Assembly (NCBI GenBank): GCA_009842205.1
Contig: VYFX01000011.1
Coordinates: 181,791-245,790 of the forward strand
DNA from: Paracoccaceae bacterium
Lineage (GTDB): Bacteria; Pseudomonadota; Alphaproteobacteria; Rhodobacterales; Rhodobacteraceae
Length of the DNA stretch: 64,000 bases
Reading direction: 5' to 3'
Shown here: piece by piece, positions 1 to 8,593 of the stretch
Layout of the letters: each line of letters begins with the position of its first letter
Position numbering within the stretch: the first letter of the stretch is position 1
Program-made: the position numbers and the translations under genes
The notes under the pieces: generated by a model
Told to the model about the DNA's origin: nothing
The model's input: the letters and a program-made list of their open reading frames with translations, nothing else
The model's database searches: none

Positions 1-1
1 C

Positions 2-1273
2 CTATTGCTGATACCAGGTCTAAATGCCGCTGTCGATATTCAGGAATTCGAAACACCAAATGGGATCGAGGTCTGGCTGGTTGAAGATCATTCCAACCCA
101 ATCCTTGCTCTGCAGATGTTTTTCTTGACTGGAAGTGTCCATGATCCCGTTGAAAAGGAAGGTTCGACATACATGATGATGGGATTGCTTGAAGAGGGTA
201 CTGATGACCTCGATGCTGTAGGATTTCAGATTGAAGTCGAGGAGCTGGGTGCAATATTTGATTTCGATACCTACAAGGAAGCGGTTGCGGTTTCAGCGCA
301 AATGATTACCGAAAACCTTGAACCCTCGGTGGACTTGTTAAGAAAGGCCTTGGAGCAGCCAAGTTTTGATTCTGAACCCATTGAGCGGGTTAGAGGGCAA
401 ATCCTGACGAACATAGATTTCGACGAAAAGGATCCCGAGGAAATTGCTTTTGATGCTTTCATTGACATAATGTTTGGTGATCACCCATTGAACCGAAAAA
501 GGGAAGGTAACAAAACGTCGATTACCAATTTGACCCGTGAGGATATTATTGCCGCCTACCAAAATGCGCTGGTCAGGGGGAAAGTTGTCGTGGGTGCTGC
601 CGGGGATATTACAGCAGATCAGTTAGGTGAACTCCTTGATGGTCTACTGGGTGGGTTGCCAGATACAACTCCACCTGTTGTTCCCGCCCTTGCATTGCCA
701 CAAGAGGGTCATGTCGAGATAATAGATTTTCCAACACCCCAATCAACAATAGTATTTGGCCATAGGGGATTGATCCGTAATGACCCTGATTTCCTGATGG
801 CCTATGTCTTGAATGAGGTATTTGGCAGGTCGGGCTTTAATTCACGGTTGCAAAAGAAATTACGCGTGGACCTTGGATTGACCTATGGCATAAGGTCATT
901 TCTCTCGACATATCAAACTGGTGGAATGGTTATAGGAAGCATGACCACTGCCAATCAAACAGTGAATGAGGCAATTGATGCCATCAGGCAGGAATGGGCC
1001 AACATTGCCAACGAAGGTATAACCCAGGAAGAGTTGGATACGATAAAAATGTACCTGAAGGGATCCTATCACTTGAGGTTCAAGACCAATGAGGATATTG
1101 CGGGGATCTTGGCCGGAATGCAATTGGACAATATACCGGCCTCCTATGTAAAGCACAGGAATGATATGATTGAGGCAATCGAACTGGAGGACATCAACAG
1201 GGTAGCCAAAAACCTGTTTCGTCCGGAAGAACTGGTCTTTGTGGTTGTTGGACAACCGGATACACCTTCCTGA
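2..1273 (+). CDS. M16-family zinc-peptidase-like protein, non-catalytic type (5' partial)
   Basis: This is the C-terminal 420 or so residues of an M16 (pitrilysin/insulinase) protein, with two M16 half-domains. The reading frame is open to the left edge and no signal peptide is visible, so the gene very likely begins outside the window; a TTG at 5 is only a formal start. The position of the zinc motif HxxEH reads YMMMGLLEEGT, so the metal ligands are missing. The C-terminal domain keeps the R/Y-type substrate region (SGFNSRLQKKLR, LGLTYGIRS). In bacteria such copies usually pair with an active M16 subunit encoded just upstream, which would lie off the edge. It is convergent with the next gene, with a 2-base gap between the stop codons. 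Confidence 0.85.
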   Translation, partial: LLLIPGLNAAVDIQEFETPNGIEVWLVEDHSNPILALQMFFLTGSVHDPVEKEGSTYMMMGLLEEGTDDLDAVGFQIEVEELGAIFDFDTYKEAVAVSAQMITENLEPSVDLLRKALEQPSFDSEPIERVRGQILTNIDFDEKDPEEIAFDAFIDIMFGDHPLNRKREGNKTSITNLTREDIIAAYQNALVRGKVVVGAAGDITADQLGELLDGLLGGLPDTTPPVVPALALPQEGHVEIIDFPTPQSTIVFGHRGLIRNDPDFLMAYVLNEVFGRSGFNSRLQKKLRVDLGLTYGIRSFLSTYQTGGMVIGSMTTANQTVNEAIDAIRQEWANIANEGITQEELDTIKMYLKGSYHLRFKTNEDIAGILAGMQLDNIPASYVKHRNDMIEAIELEDINRVAKNLFRPEELVFVVVGQPDTPS

Positions 1274-1275
1274 TA

Positions 1276-2043
1276 TTACTCACAGACGACGCCGTCTCCA
1301 TCCCCATCCCGCATAAATTTGTAGGCAGGGTGGGTTACGTATACGGGTGCAATCCCTGCCTTTCGAGCTTCCTTGCAGGTAACCCTGCCATCACCGTTTT
1401 CGTCCCATTCTGATGTGGGTTTGGGGGAATAGGGAGTACCTTCATAAAATACCATTTGGAAGGAATCGCAGTTCTCGATTACCTTGTCAATCGCATTGGC
1501 TTCCTTTCGATCAATGGTCAGTTGGTATTCCAACCTGATCTGAATATTACGGTGGACAAACCAGCATTTGTTGTAGTGAGGTAGCCATTCGGCTGCATCA
1601 AGATAGCTCTTTTGTTGACGATTGACTTCCGGACTGGCAAGTGTGAGGTTATCCAAGTCCGAGGCAAATTGGCGTTTCACCTTGTTGTTTCGGGCGCAGA
1701 GACCGCTGTCATGGGCTTCAACGGTAGCAACCATGTGCTCGATGTCCGTTTGTGAACGAAATTTAAAGTATCTTCCCGTGTAAGGGGAATAAATCCTGCC
1801 ACCCATTGACCTTATGATCTCCAGTTCCACACTTTGTGGATATCGGTAATCATTTCGATCGTAGGGGGCACATCTGTTTTCCGGTGCAACCCTTAAACCT
1901 CGCCACATCTCCTCGGCAAACAATAGACCAGAATCCAACCCAAGGACTACAAGCAACAAGAAGAATTTAGCTAGAAGATTCAGATACACCCGCTTTGCAG
2001 CAAATGTCATTAAGTTACATTTCATATATCGACAACGTATCAT
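1276..2043 (-). CDS. secreted HNH (DUF1524/GmrSD-C-like) nuclease with C-terminal Excalibur calcium-binding motif
   Basis: The 255-residue product has an N-terminal hydrophobic stretch (about residues 25-45, LLAKFFLLLVVLG) that looks like a signal peptide, so it should act outside the cytoplasm. The middle carries the DUF1524-type HNH pattern: DIEHMVATVEAHDSGLC, then FASDLDNLTLASPEVNRQQK and a downstream EWLPHYNKCW. The C-terminus ends with DENGDGRVTC and DGDGDGVVCE, the Excalibur/EF-hand-like DxDxDGxxCE signature. Such proteins are extracellular nucleases, perhaps for DNA scavenging. The start is uncertain: in-frame ATG codons at 2043, 2025 and 2010 all precede the signal peptide and none has a clear ribosome binding site. 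It is probably monocistronic. Confidence 0.7.
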   Translation of the reverse strand: MIRCRYMKCNLMTFAAKRVYLNLLAKFFLLLVVLGLDSGLLFAEEMWRGLRVAPENRCAPYDRNDYRYPQSVELEIIRSMGGRIYSPYTGRYFKFRSQTDIEHMVATVEAHDSGLCARNNKVKRQFASDLDNLTLASPEVNRQQKSYLDAAEWLPHYNKCWFVHRNIQIRLEYQLTIDRKEANAIDKVIENCDSFQMVFYEGTPYSPKPTSEWDENGDGRVTCKEARKAGIAPVYVTHPAYKFMRDGDGDGVVCE

Positions 2044-2320
2044 TTATATACCGGAATGAAAATGAGACGGGTCATGCTTATTGATTCCCACTATAGTATT
2101 TCGATTAATCACTTGATTTAGGAGAAATGCATTGTGGTTAAGTAATGACCTTAAAAAAAACCTTTAGCAATAAGATACCGTTAGGATGGACATTGGAAAC
2201 TGATTTCAGAATAACGCCATCCCAAAGTTTTTCTAGAAAATCCCATTATAATGTTTAGGCTATGAGATTCAGTATTTGGTAAATGAATTTAAACCAAATT
2301 AAGAATTAAAGGAGATATTG

Positions 2321-3112
2321 ATGATTAAGAGACTTTCAGTCTTGGTTATGGTTTCGGTCATGTATGTGTCCCAAGTGTTTGGCCAGGGGCTTCCTGACCT
2401 TGAGGGTAGGGAAATTGTGGTTGTTACGGAGAATGCCTACCCGCCCCTGCAGTTTATCGACCCCAATTCCGGTGATGCAATCGGCTGGGAATATGATGCA
2501 ATGGAGGAAATTGCTTCCCTGTTGAATGCCAGTATAACCTACGAGAATATCAGTTGGGATGCCATGATCGCGGCAGTAAGTGAAGGCCAGTTCGATTTGG
2601 GCATGACGGGTATCACAATCCGGGAAGACAGAATGGAAAAGGTTGATTTTTCAATCGCTTACATGCGTTCGGAAATGGTCATGATGGTAAGGGGCGATGA
2701 AAATAGGTTCAGCAATGCCGAGGAGTTTGCTGCAGATCCCGATTTACTGATGGCTGCTCAACCGGGTACCACGCCATTTTATGTTGGTGTCTATGATGTT
2801 CTCGATGGCAATGAACAAAATCCTAGGATTGTATTGTTCGAAACCTTTGGCGCGGGGGTTCAGGCCTTGAAAACAGGGGATGTCGACCTTGTACTGACTG
2901 ATGGAACGGCTGGTGCGGGTTATGTCGATGCCTCGGATGGTGGTCTGAAAATCATAGGAAGTCCGTTGGGAACCGAGGACTTTGGATTTATATTCCCCAA
3001 GGGCTCCGATTTGGTTGAACCCATGAACGAGGCAATCAAGGCCATGCAGGCTTCCGGATCCATAGATGCCTTGAACAAAAAATGGTTTCTTGATTACAAG
3101 TTGGGACAATAA
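2321..3112 (+). CDS. polar amino-acid ABC transporter, periplasmic substrate-binding protein
   Basis: The product is a 263-residue SBP_bac_3 (cluster 3) binding protein. It has a signal peptide (residues 1-20, ending VSQVFGQG) and the family pattern GREIVVVTENAYPPLQF, GWEYDAMEEIA, FDLGMTGITIREDRMEKVDFS. It should capture a polar amino acid or related compound in the periplasm. The ATG at 2321 is preceded by AAAGGAGA at 2308-2314, a strong ribosome binding site, and is preferred over the in-frame TTG at 2318. The permease gene follows after 57 bases. The ligand cannot be told from sequence alone. Confidence 0.88.
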   Translation: MIKRLSVLVMVSVMYVSQVFGQGLPDLEGREIVVVTENAYPPLQFIDPNSGDAIGWEYDAMEEIASLLNASITYENISWDAMIAAVSEGQFDLGMTGITIREDRMEKVDFSIAYMRSEMVMMVRGDENRFSNAEEFAADPDLLMAAQPGTTPFYVGVYDVLDGNEQNPRIVLFETFGAGVQALKTGDVDLVLTDGTAGAGYVDASDGGLKIIGSPLGTEDFGFIFPKGSDLVEPMNEAIKAMQASGSIDALNKKWFLDYKLGQ

Positions 3113-3169
3113 CCCACTTTTGCTATCAGGCTTGCCCTTGATGGGGTGAAGCCCACCCAGAAATACTGA

Positions 3170-3961
3170 ATGGGGCACGGAGACCGACAAAAGGAAGATT
3201 TCCCCTGGTGGTTAGTCATCACCGGGGGAGTTGGCATTTTTGCCTTCTTTCAGATACTCTCTAACGAGATTTATACCAAGGTACTGACTGCTCTATCTAC
3301 CGGGATATACATCACCATTTTCGTGACCCTGGTGGCCTTTTTCATGGCCTCGGTCATCGGTTTGCTTTTGGCCTTGGCGAGTTTATCCAAATATCTTTTA
3401 CTCAGGCAATTTGCGAGGCTTTATATAGAGGTAGTCAGAGGGGTACCGATTTTGGTCTTGCTGCTTTATGTGGCCTTTGTATTTGCCCCTGCCCTGGTGT
3501 TGGGCTGGAACCATATTGCGGAGTTTTTGGGCCTGGAACCTGCAAGAACCAGAGACTTTTCGTTATTGTGGAGGGCAATTCTAGCACTTACCATTGGTTA
3601 TTCAGCCTTTATAGCAGAAGTATTCAGGGCAGGCCTGTTGTCAGTTCCCCAGGGTCAGATTGAAGCCTCGCTTTCGCTGGGTCTCAATTCCTGGCAACGC
3701 TTCAGGCTTATTGTTTTCCCTCAGGCGATAAAAACAATACTGCCTCCTCTGGGTAATGATTTTGTTGCCATGGTCAAGGACAGTTCACTTGTTTCTGTTT
3801 TAGGGGTTTTGGATATAACCCAACTTGGCAAGGTTACGGCAGCTGGCAACTTTCGATACTTTGAAACCTATAATGTTGTGGCTTTGATATACCTCGTGAT
3901 GACCATTTCCTTGTCATTGATGTTGAGAAAGCTGGAAAATCATCTAAGACAAAAGCCTTAA
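3170..3961 (+). CDS. polar amino-acid ABC transporter permease (HisM/GlnP family)
   Basis: The 263-residue membrane protein has several hydrophobic segments and the HisM-family cytoplasmic EAA loop (about residues 150-190: SVPQGQIEASLSLGLNSWQ, then FPQAIKTILPPLGND). The N-terminal part contains YIEVVRGVPILVLLLY, the usual family motif near the first transmembrane helices. It forms the channel for the binding protein encoded just upstream. No ATPase gene follows: the next gene is convergent and its stop overlaps this one's by two bases. The importer must therefore use an ATPase encoded elsewhere, or one shared with another system. Confidence 0.87.
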   Translation: MGHGDRQKEDFPWWLVITGGVGIFAFFQILSNEIYTKVLTALSTGIYITIFVTLVAFFMASVIGLLLALASLSKYLLLRQFARLYIEVVRGVPILVLLLYVAFVFAPALVLGWNHIAEFLGLEPARTRDFSLLWRAILALTIGYSAFIAEVFRAGLLSVPQGQIEASLSLGLNSWQRFRLIVFPQAIKTILPPLGNDFVAMVKDSSLVSVLGVLDITQLGKVTAAGNFRYFETYNVVALIYLVMTISLSLMLRKLENHLRQKP

Positions 3962-5271
3962 AGACCAATCAAGCGGTCCTGCTTCGCACGAAGTTTGGCG
4001 ATATAACTATCCTGAACATAATCCACATTGTATGTCGTGATTAATGACCCTTTTCTGATGTGTTGCTTGACCATGGCCTTTTCCAGCAAACCACAAGGTA
4101 CGGCTTTTTCAAGTCTGGCTTCATCAGCCCTGTAGGTAACGGCGCGATAGTCGTATTCACCGATTTGACCTAGTATTTCACCTGGATTGAGGTCTTTTTT
4201 GGCAACGGCACACACTTCAGCACTTGGAACAGGGTTGGGAACCATGTCTGCCTTGTTGTAAAGTACAGCTCTGGCACAGGTAAGCGGGACCTCAAGGGAC
4301 GTTAAATGAAAAGGTCTTAGCAGGGAGAAATAAGGACCCTCTCCCATTTTGAGATCACTCATCCGTTCATGAATACGAGGATGTTCGGCCTCAATTATGA
4401 CAAAAACACCTGGTGCAATTCCCTTTCCTACCGAAAAGTCCACTCGTCCTGGAGCTGACAATACCCCTCCATGCTCCTTGGGAATCAAGACCTTGGCCAA
4501 CTCATGAGGTCCCACGTTCGGTCCATGCATTCCAGGGATATCCGGAACAAGTCCTGTGGCGTTGGCAATCGCAGCCATTTCAACCATGGTTTTTGACCCT
4601 TCGACGAACTCCACCAACATGCGCGGGTTCATGTTTCTGGCCAAAGCTTCTTCCTGGTAATCATCAGGAATGGCATCAAAACGCAGGGGATTGTTTTTAC
4701 CCTTGCCTGCAGCTACTACCTTATGGCCCATGGCTGTTACAAACTCAATGAGTTCCATACAAGCCGAGGGTTCATCTCCCGCACCCAGTGAATAGATTAC
4801 GCCATGATCATCAGCGAGTTTCTTCAAAATCGGTCCAATGGTAACATCAGCCTCGACATTCATCATGACCAGATGCTTGCCCTCTTGTATTGACTTTACA
4901 CCAAACTCGGCTCCAACATTGGGAATTCCAGTTGCCTCAATGATGACATCCACCATATCACTCTGGATTATATTCAGGGGATCTTCGGTAATGGCAACCG
5001 AACCATTTTCGATAATCCGGTTGATTTCGGACGCAGAAGTGGCAATTTTGCTGGGTACTTCGGAATTATAGGCATAGTTCAATGCTGCCACACCGGCCCT
5101 TGTTTTGTGATCCGCTATGGCAACCACCGACACCCCATCCATGTGTGCGGTACGAACAACAATATCCGTACCCATTTCACCACAACCAATCAATCCTATC
5201 CTGACTGGGTTGTTTTCTTCCTGGCGTACTCTCAGATCCCTTGCCAGACCTGTCAAAGAAACATTAGTCAA
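3958..5271 (-). CDS. SAF-domain NAD(P)-dependent oxidoreductase, homoserine-dehydrogenase-like
   Basis: The 437-residue product starts with a Rossmann fold (IGLIGCGEMGTDIVV, residues 25-39), followed by the homoserine-dehydrogenase/Gfo-Idh-like core (VDVIIEATGIPNVGAEFG; LVMMNVEADVTIGP). It ends with a SAF domain (about residues 345-415: CAVAKKDLNPGEILGQIG and PCGLLEKAMVKQHIRKGSL). Proteins of this architecture are common in alphaproteobacteria next to sugar-acid or amino-acid catabolism genes. Their substrates are mostly unknown, so no reaction is assigned. The start is TTG at 5271, with AGGGA a short distance upstream; there is no in-frame ATG nearby. Confidence 0.8.
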   Translation of the reverse strand: MTNVSLTGLARDLRVRQEENNPVRIGLIGCGEMGTDIVVRTAHMDGVSVVAIADHKTRAGVAALNYAYNSEVPSKIATSASEINRIIENGSVAITEDPLNIIQSDMVDVIIEATGIPNVGAEFGVKSIQEGKHLVMMNVEADVTIGPILKKLADDHGVIYSLGAGDEPSACMELIEFVTAMGHKVVAAGKGKNNPLRFDAIPDDYQEEALARNMNPRMLVEFVEGSKTMVEMAAIANATGLVPDIPGMHGPNVGPHELAKVLIPKEHGGVLSAPGRVDFSVGKGIAPGVFVIIEAEHPRIHERMSDLKMGEGPYFSLLRPFHLTSLEVPLTCARAVLYNKADMVPNPVPSAEVCAVAKKDLNPGEILGQIGEYDYRAVTYRADEARLEKAVPCGLLEKAMVKQHIRKGSLITTYNVDYVQDSYIAKLRAKQDRLIGL

Positions 5272-5571
5272 TTGTAAAAATCCCTACTCCAGTTAATGAA
5301 TATGGCCTGTCTAATTCAGACCGCATATAATCAATGCAATGTCGACCTGATAACAAATTACATTGTTTTGTAACTTCTATCAAATTATTTTGAAATTCAA
5401 CATCCTGTTAATTGTGAATCAAATATCATCGAAAGTTGATAAATGTTTCAATCAAAGATACCAAGTGGCGTCAAAATCGCTTACCATAGGAGGAAAATGT
5501 AAGTTGCTCTTTTTTGCAGTATTTGAGGTCGCACTCAAATCATATTTTCGAGTCATCGCATAAAGCACTTC
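5272..5571. other. 300-base intergenic stretch, no gene recognised
   Basis: This AT-rich stretch lies between the start of the SAF-domain gene and the end of the lipoyl-protein gene. A short TTG-initiated open frame on the plus strand has no recognisable family or ribosome binding site. It should contain the promoter of the SAF-domain gene and the 3' end of the long catabolic operon, but no convincing promoter or terminator could be picked out. Confidence 0.5.
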
Positions 5572-6567
5572 TCAAAGCAAATACATCAGGGGTTCTTCCA
5601 ACCTGTTGATAAAACCTTCCATGCAATTGACCAGCTGAAGTTGATCCAAAGAACCTTGAGGTGATATCAGCATAACTTCGATACTGTCTCCCTTCACTCC
5701 GATGGTAAAGGTAGGTACCAATGCAGGACCGCTCTTCAGGCTTGAAAATCTTGAGTGGGTGAGATCGGTGATAATCAGATCTGGCAGTCTCGCTTCATCG
5801 GTCTGGACAATTTTACTCAGACTGGCAAATTCGGGTACAGTGTAGGAAATAGTTGTCTCGGATATGGTATCCACCTGTACCACAACATCCCTTGCCCCAA
5901 GCACTTCCTGATATGACCGGGCGGCAAAGGCGGCCATTGCTACCGTAATCGGCAAATCTGCCCTGTTATCTATCAATTCACCAAAGTTCCGGAATGCCGT
6001 ACCATCCACTTCAGCACGAACATATATTTCTATGCCCGGTGCATGAGCAGATGGCATGGATTCAAACTCCTTGAGATCCGAAACATGATAAGGTTGTGGT
6101 AGACCCAACTGGACAAGATAACCCAGATCAAAACCACGTTCCCAGGCCAGTTGCTTTGCCTTTGGAGATGCTAAAATCTTGCCATGCATATTGTACTTGT
6201 CGACGATAGGTGTTTTTGGGAGGCTTTGTACTTCAGGCACTGGAACACTTACTGGTGGACTTGCTGGAGATTTAGTTTCCTGTTCTAGTTTGGATGAGCT
6301 TGAGGATGCGGGAATTTCACCATCTGTTTCAGCATCTGAAATTATCGCAATGACCTCTCCAACCGGAACGTCGGTTCCCTCATCAGAGAATATCTTGGCA
6401 AGAAAGCCGGAATGCTGGGCTTCCACCTCCATGGTAGTTTTGTCGGTTTCCACTTCCATGAGGATATCACCTATAGCAATGTCATCACCAACCCGTTTTT
6501 TCCAGGAGATAATGCGTCCTGAATCCTGGGTCATACCCAAGGCAGGCATGATGATGTCATGCATCAT
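5572..6567 (-). CDS. lipoyl-domain E2-like subunit of a 2-oxo-acid dehydrogenase, catalytic motif missing
   Basis: The 331-residue product has three parts. A lipoyl domain (residues 1-80) carries the lipoylation lysine in VETDKTTMEVEA. A Ser/Pro linker follows. Then comes a peripheral subunit-binding domain (KILASPKAKQLAWERGFDL) and a shortened acyltransferase-like core. The core should end with the catalytic HHRxxDG motif; here the aligned position reads ISPQGSLDQLQ with no histidine, followed by the usual closing helix (FINRLEEPLMYLL). Acyl transfer to CoA by this core is therefore doubtful. The ATG at 6567 is preferred because GGAGAA lies upstream and the gene overlaps the E1 beta end by about 10 bases. 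The homologous position in a start at 6612 would add 15 unconserved residues. Confidence 0.8.
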   Translation of the reverse strand: MMHDIIMPALGMTQDSGRIISWKKRVGDDIAIGDILMEVETDKTTMEVEAQHSGFLAKIFSDEGTDVPVGEVIAIISDAETDGEIPASSSSSKLEQETKSPASPPVSVPVPEVQSLPKTPIVDKYNMHGKILASPKAKQLAWERGFDLGYLVQLGLPQPYHVSDLKEFESMPSAHAPGIEIYVRAEVDGTAFRNFGELIDNRADLPITVAMAAFAARSYQEVLGARDVVVQVDTISETTISYTVPEFASLSKIVQTDEARLPDLIITDLTHSRFSSLKSGPALVPTFTIGVKGDSIEVMLISPQGSLDQLQLVNCMEGFINRLEEPLMYLL

Positions 6568-7555
6568 GTACCAATTCTCCACGACAGATGGAAAGTGCCT
6601 TTTCGGCAACAAGTTCCGGGGTTGGAACTGTCAAGTCTTCCAGTGCGGGTGAGAAAGGAACGGGTACATCCATGGCGCCAAGTCGAATGATCGGTGCATC
6701 CAAATGATAAAAGGCCTTCTCGGAAATTCGAGCAGCGATCTCGGCTGTAATTCCATAATTTTGATGACCCTCGTCAACAACCACTGCTCGCGAGGTTTTC
6801 CTGACACTCTCAAGGATTGCCCTTTCATCCAATGGTACTATAGTACGTGGATCCATAACTTCGGCAGACATGCCTTCTTCAGCCAGCAAATCGGAAGCCG
6901 CCACACATGTCTGAACCATGGAAGAAGTACCAATCAAGGTCACATCATTACCTTCACGAAGCAGATTGGCCTGGCCAAACTCAATAAGGTATTCCTCTTC
7001 AGGGACATTACCCTTCATTTGATAGCTCAGTTTGTCTTCAAAAATGACGACCGGATTGTCATCCCTTATTGCTGTCTTCAGCAGCCCCTTGGCTTCATAG
7101 GGTGTCGCTGGTAGCGCAACCTTCAAACCCGGAATGTGAGCTACGAGGGCATGCAGCGATTGACTATGCTGGGCTGCCGAACGACGCGTTGCACCAAGAT
7201 TGGTTCTGACAACCAGTGGAACATTCAGTTTGCCACCGGACATGTAGTGTGTCTTGGCCGCCTGATTGCACAATTGATCCATGATGAGAAACAGAAAATC
7301 GCCAAACATGATGTCTACGATTGGCCGCATGCCCGTCATGGCTGCTCCAACCGCAATTCCCATGAATCCAGGTTCGGCTATCGGCGTATCAATAACCCTT
7401 TCAGTTCCAAATTCCTCGACTAGACCGGACAAGACCTTAAAGGGGGTACCGGCTTCAGCTACATCCTCACCCAGCAGAATGACTGTTGAATCACGGCGCA
7501 TTTCCTCGGCAATGGCTTCATTCACGGCCTGTGAATGGGTGATTTCACGATCCAT
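6557..7555 (-). CDS. 2-oxo-acid (pyruvate/acetoin-type) dehydrogenase E1 component, beta subunit
   Basis: The 332-residue transketolase-like subunit has the E1 beta hallmarks: EAIAEEMRRDSTVILLGEDV, FGTERVIDTPIAEPGFMGIA, and C-terminal VVVDEGHQNYGITAEIAA. With the alpha subunit it forms the thiamine-diphosphate enzyme that decarboxylates a 2-oxo acid and acylates the lipoyl domain of E2. The start at 7555 (MDREITH) overlaps the alpha gene by 11 bases; an upstream in-frame start at 7585 would add ten atypical residues. It sits between E1 alpha and the lipoyl protein, typical of pdhAB or acoAB sets. The true 2-oxo acid is not known. No dihydrolipoyl dehydrogenase gene is in the window. Confidence 0.88.
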   Translation of the reverse strand: MDREITHSQAVNEAIAEEMRRDSTVILLGEDVAEAGTPFKVLSGLVEEFGTERVIDTPIAEPGFMGIAVGAAMTGMRPIVDIMFGDFLFLIMDQLCNQAAKTHYMSGGKLNVPLVVRTNLGATRRSAAQHSQSLHALVAHIPGLKVALPATPYEAKGLLKTAIRDDNPVVIFEDKLSYQMKGNVPEEEYLIEFGQANLLREGNDVTLIGTSSMVQTCVAASDLLAEEGMSAEVMDPRTIVPLDERAILESVRKTSRAVVVDEGHQNYGITAEIAARISEKAFYHLDAPIIRLGAMDVPVPFSPALEDLTVPTPELVAEKALSICRGELVHDA

Positions 7556-8570
7556 TACTGTCACCACTGATATACGGCAGGGCATGCTTCACGCCAGCAA
7601 AGACATGGGTATCAACCTCATCATGATTCGGATAGGGTGCATCAATTGCGTATTGAACTGCTTCCTCGGCTTCGGCATGAATGCCGCTTATAATTTCGGA
7701 CAGTTCCTCAGAGCTCGCGATGTCCTGTTCTTCAAGCCATCTGCCAAAATTGGTAATCGGATCGCGATCCTTCTGCCAGGCCGTCTCTTCATCCTTGGTG
7801 CGATAATAGCTGCGGTTGATGTCCCCGACATGATGACCATGATATCGGTAGGTCTCCAATTCAATGAAAAAGGGTCCCTCGCCATTACGCAACCGGTTCA
7901 CTAAACCCTGGGTGAGCGCATGAACCGCCAGAACATCCTGCCCGTCAACCTTGTGTGATTCAATACCAAAGGCTTCGGCCCTTGCCTTCAGGGAGCCTGC
8001 TGCAATTTCGCTGGTTGGGGTATATTCGGAATAGCCATTGTTCTCACAGGCATAGATGACGGGTAATTGCCAAAGGGCAGCCATATTCATGACTTCATAC
8101 CATAGGCCTTGGGCTGTTGCCCCATCACCAAAAAAGCAGACCGCCACAGTCTTGGTACCAAGCAATTTAGCCGAAAGGGCCGCACCGGTTGCTATGCCCA
8201 TAGAGCCACCGACGATGGCATTGGCACCCAGATTACCATTGTCCTGATCGGCAATATGCATTGATCCGCCTTTACCCCGGCAGTAACCCTCAGCCTTGCC
8301 AAGCAGCTCACAAAACATTTGCTTGAATTCAGCACCCTTGGCAAGACAATGACCATGGCCACGATGGGTAGAAGTAATTCTATCGGTACTGTCTAAAGCT
8401 TCACAAATACCGACGGCAACAGCTTCCTGACCGATATACATATGGGTCAGGCCCGGCATCTTGGCATTGAGGTACAACTGGTTGGCATTCTCCTCAAAGG
8501 TACGAATACGTACCATCTGCTTGTATAAATGCAGGTATTGTTCGGTATTTTTTCGAACTGACTTGGTCAT
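7545..8570 (-). CDS. 2-oxo-acid (pyruvate/acetoin-type) dehydrogenase E1 component, alpha subunit
   Basis: The 341-residue product has the thiamine-diphosphate motif from GDGATAQG through to the ENN of VIYACENNGYSEYT (about residues 150-185). It also has the regulatory-loop region TYRYHGHHVGD and STHRGHGHCLAKGA near the active site. Length and motifs match the PdhA/AcoA family. ATG at 8570 is chosen as start; an in-frame TTG at 8597 overlaps the upstream M24 stop and would add nine residues. The tight overlap with neighbours on both sides implies translational coupling. Motifs alone do not separate pyruvate, acetoin and branched-chain specificity. Confidence 0.88.
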   Translation of the reverse strand: MTKSVRKNTEQYLHLYKQMVRIRTFEENANQLYLNAKMPGLTHMYIGQEAVAVGICEALDSTDRITSTHRGHGHCLAKGAEFKQMFCELLGKAEGYCRGKGGSMHIADQDNGNLGANAIVGGSMGIATGAALSAKLLGTKTVAVCFFGDGATAQGLWYEVMNMAALWQLPVIYACENNGYSEYTPTSEIAAGSLKARAEAFGIESHKVDGQDVLAVHALTQGLVNRLRNGEGPFFIELETYRYHGHHVGDINRSYYRTKDEETAWQKDRDPITNFGRWLEEQDIASSEELSEIISGIHAEAEEAVQYAIDAPYPNHDEVDTHVFAGVKHALPYISGDSNGS

Positions 8571-8593
8571 CTGGTGATCTCGAATATCATGGA

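Noticed and set aside
5363..5563. Plus-strand small open frame
   Set aside because: No ribosome binding site, no family, AT-rich composition typical of random frames.
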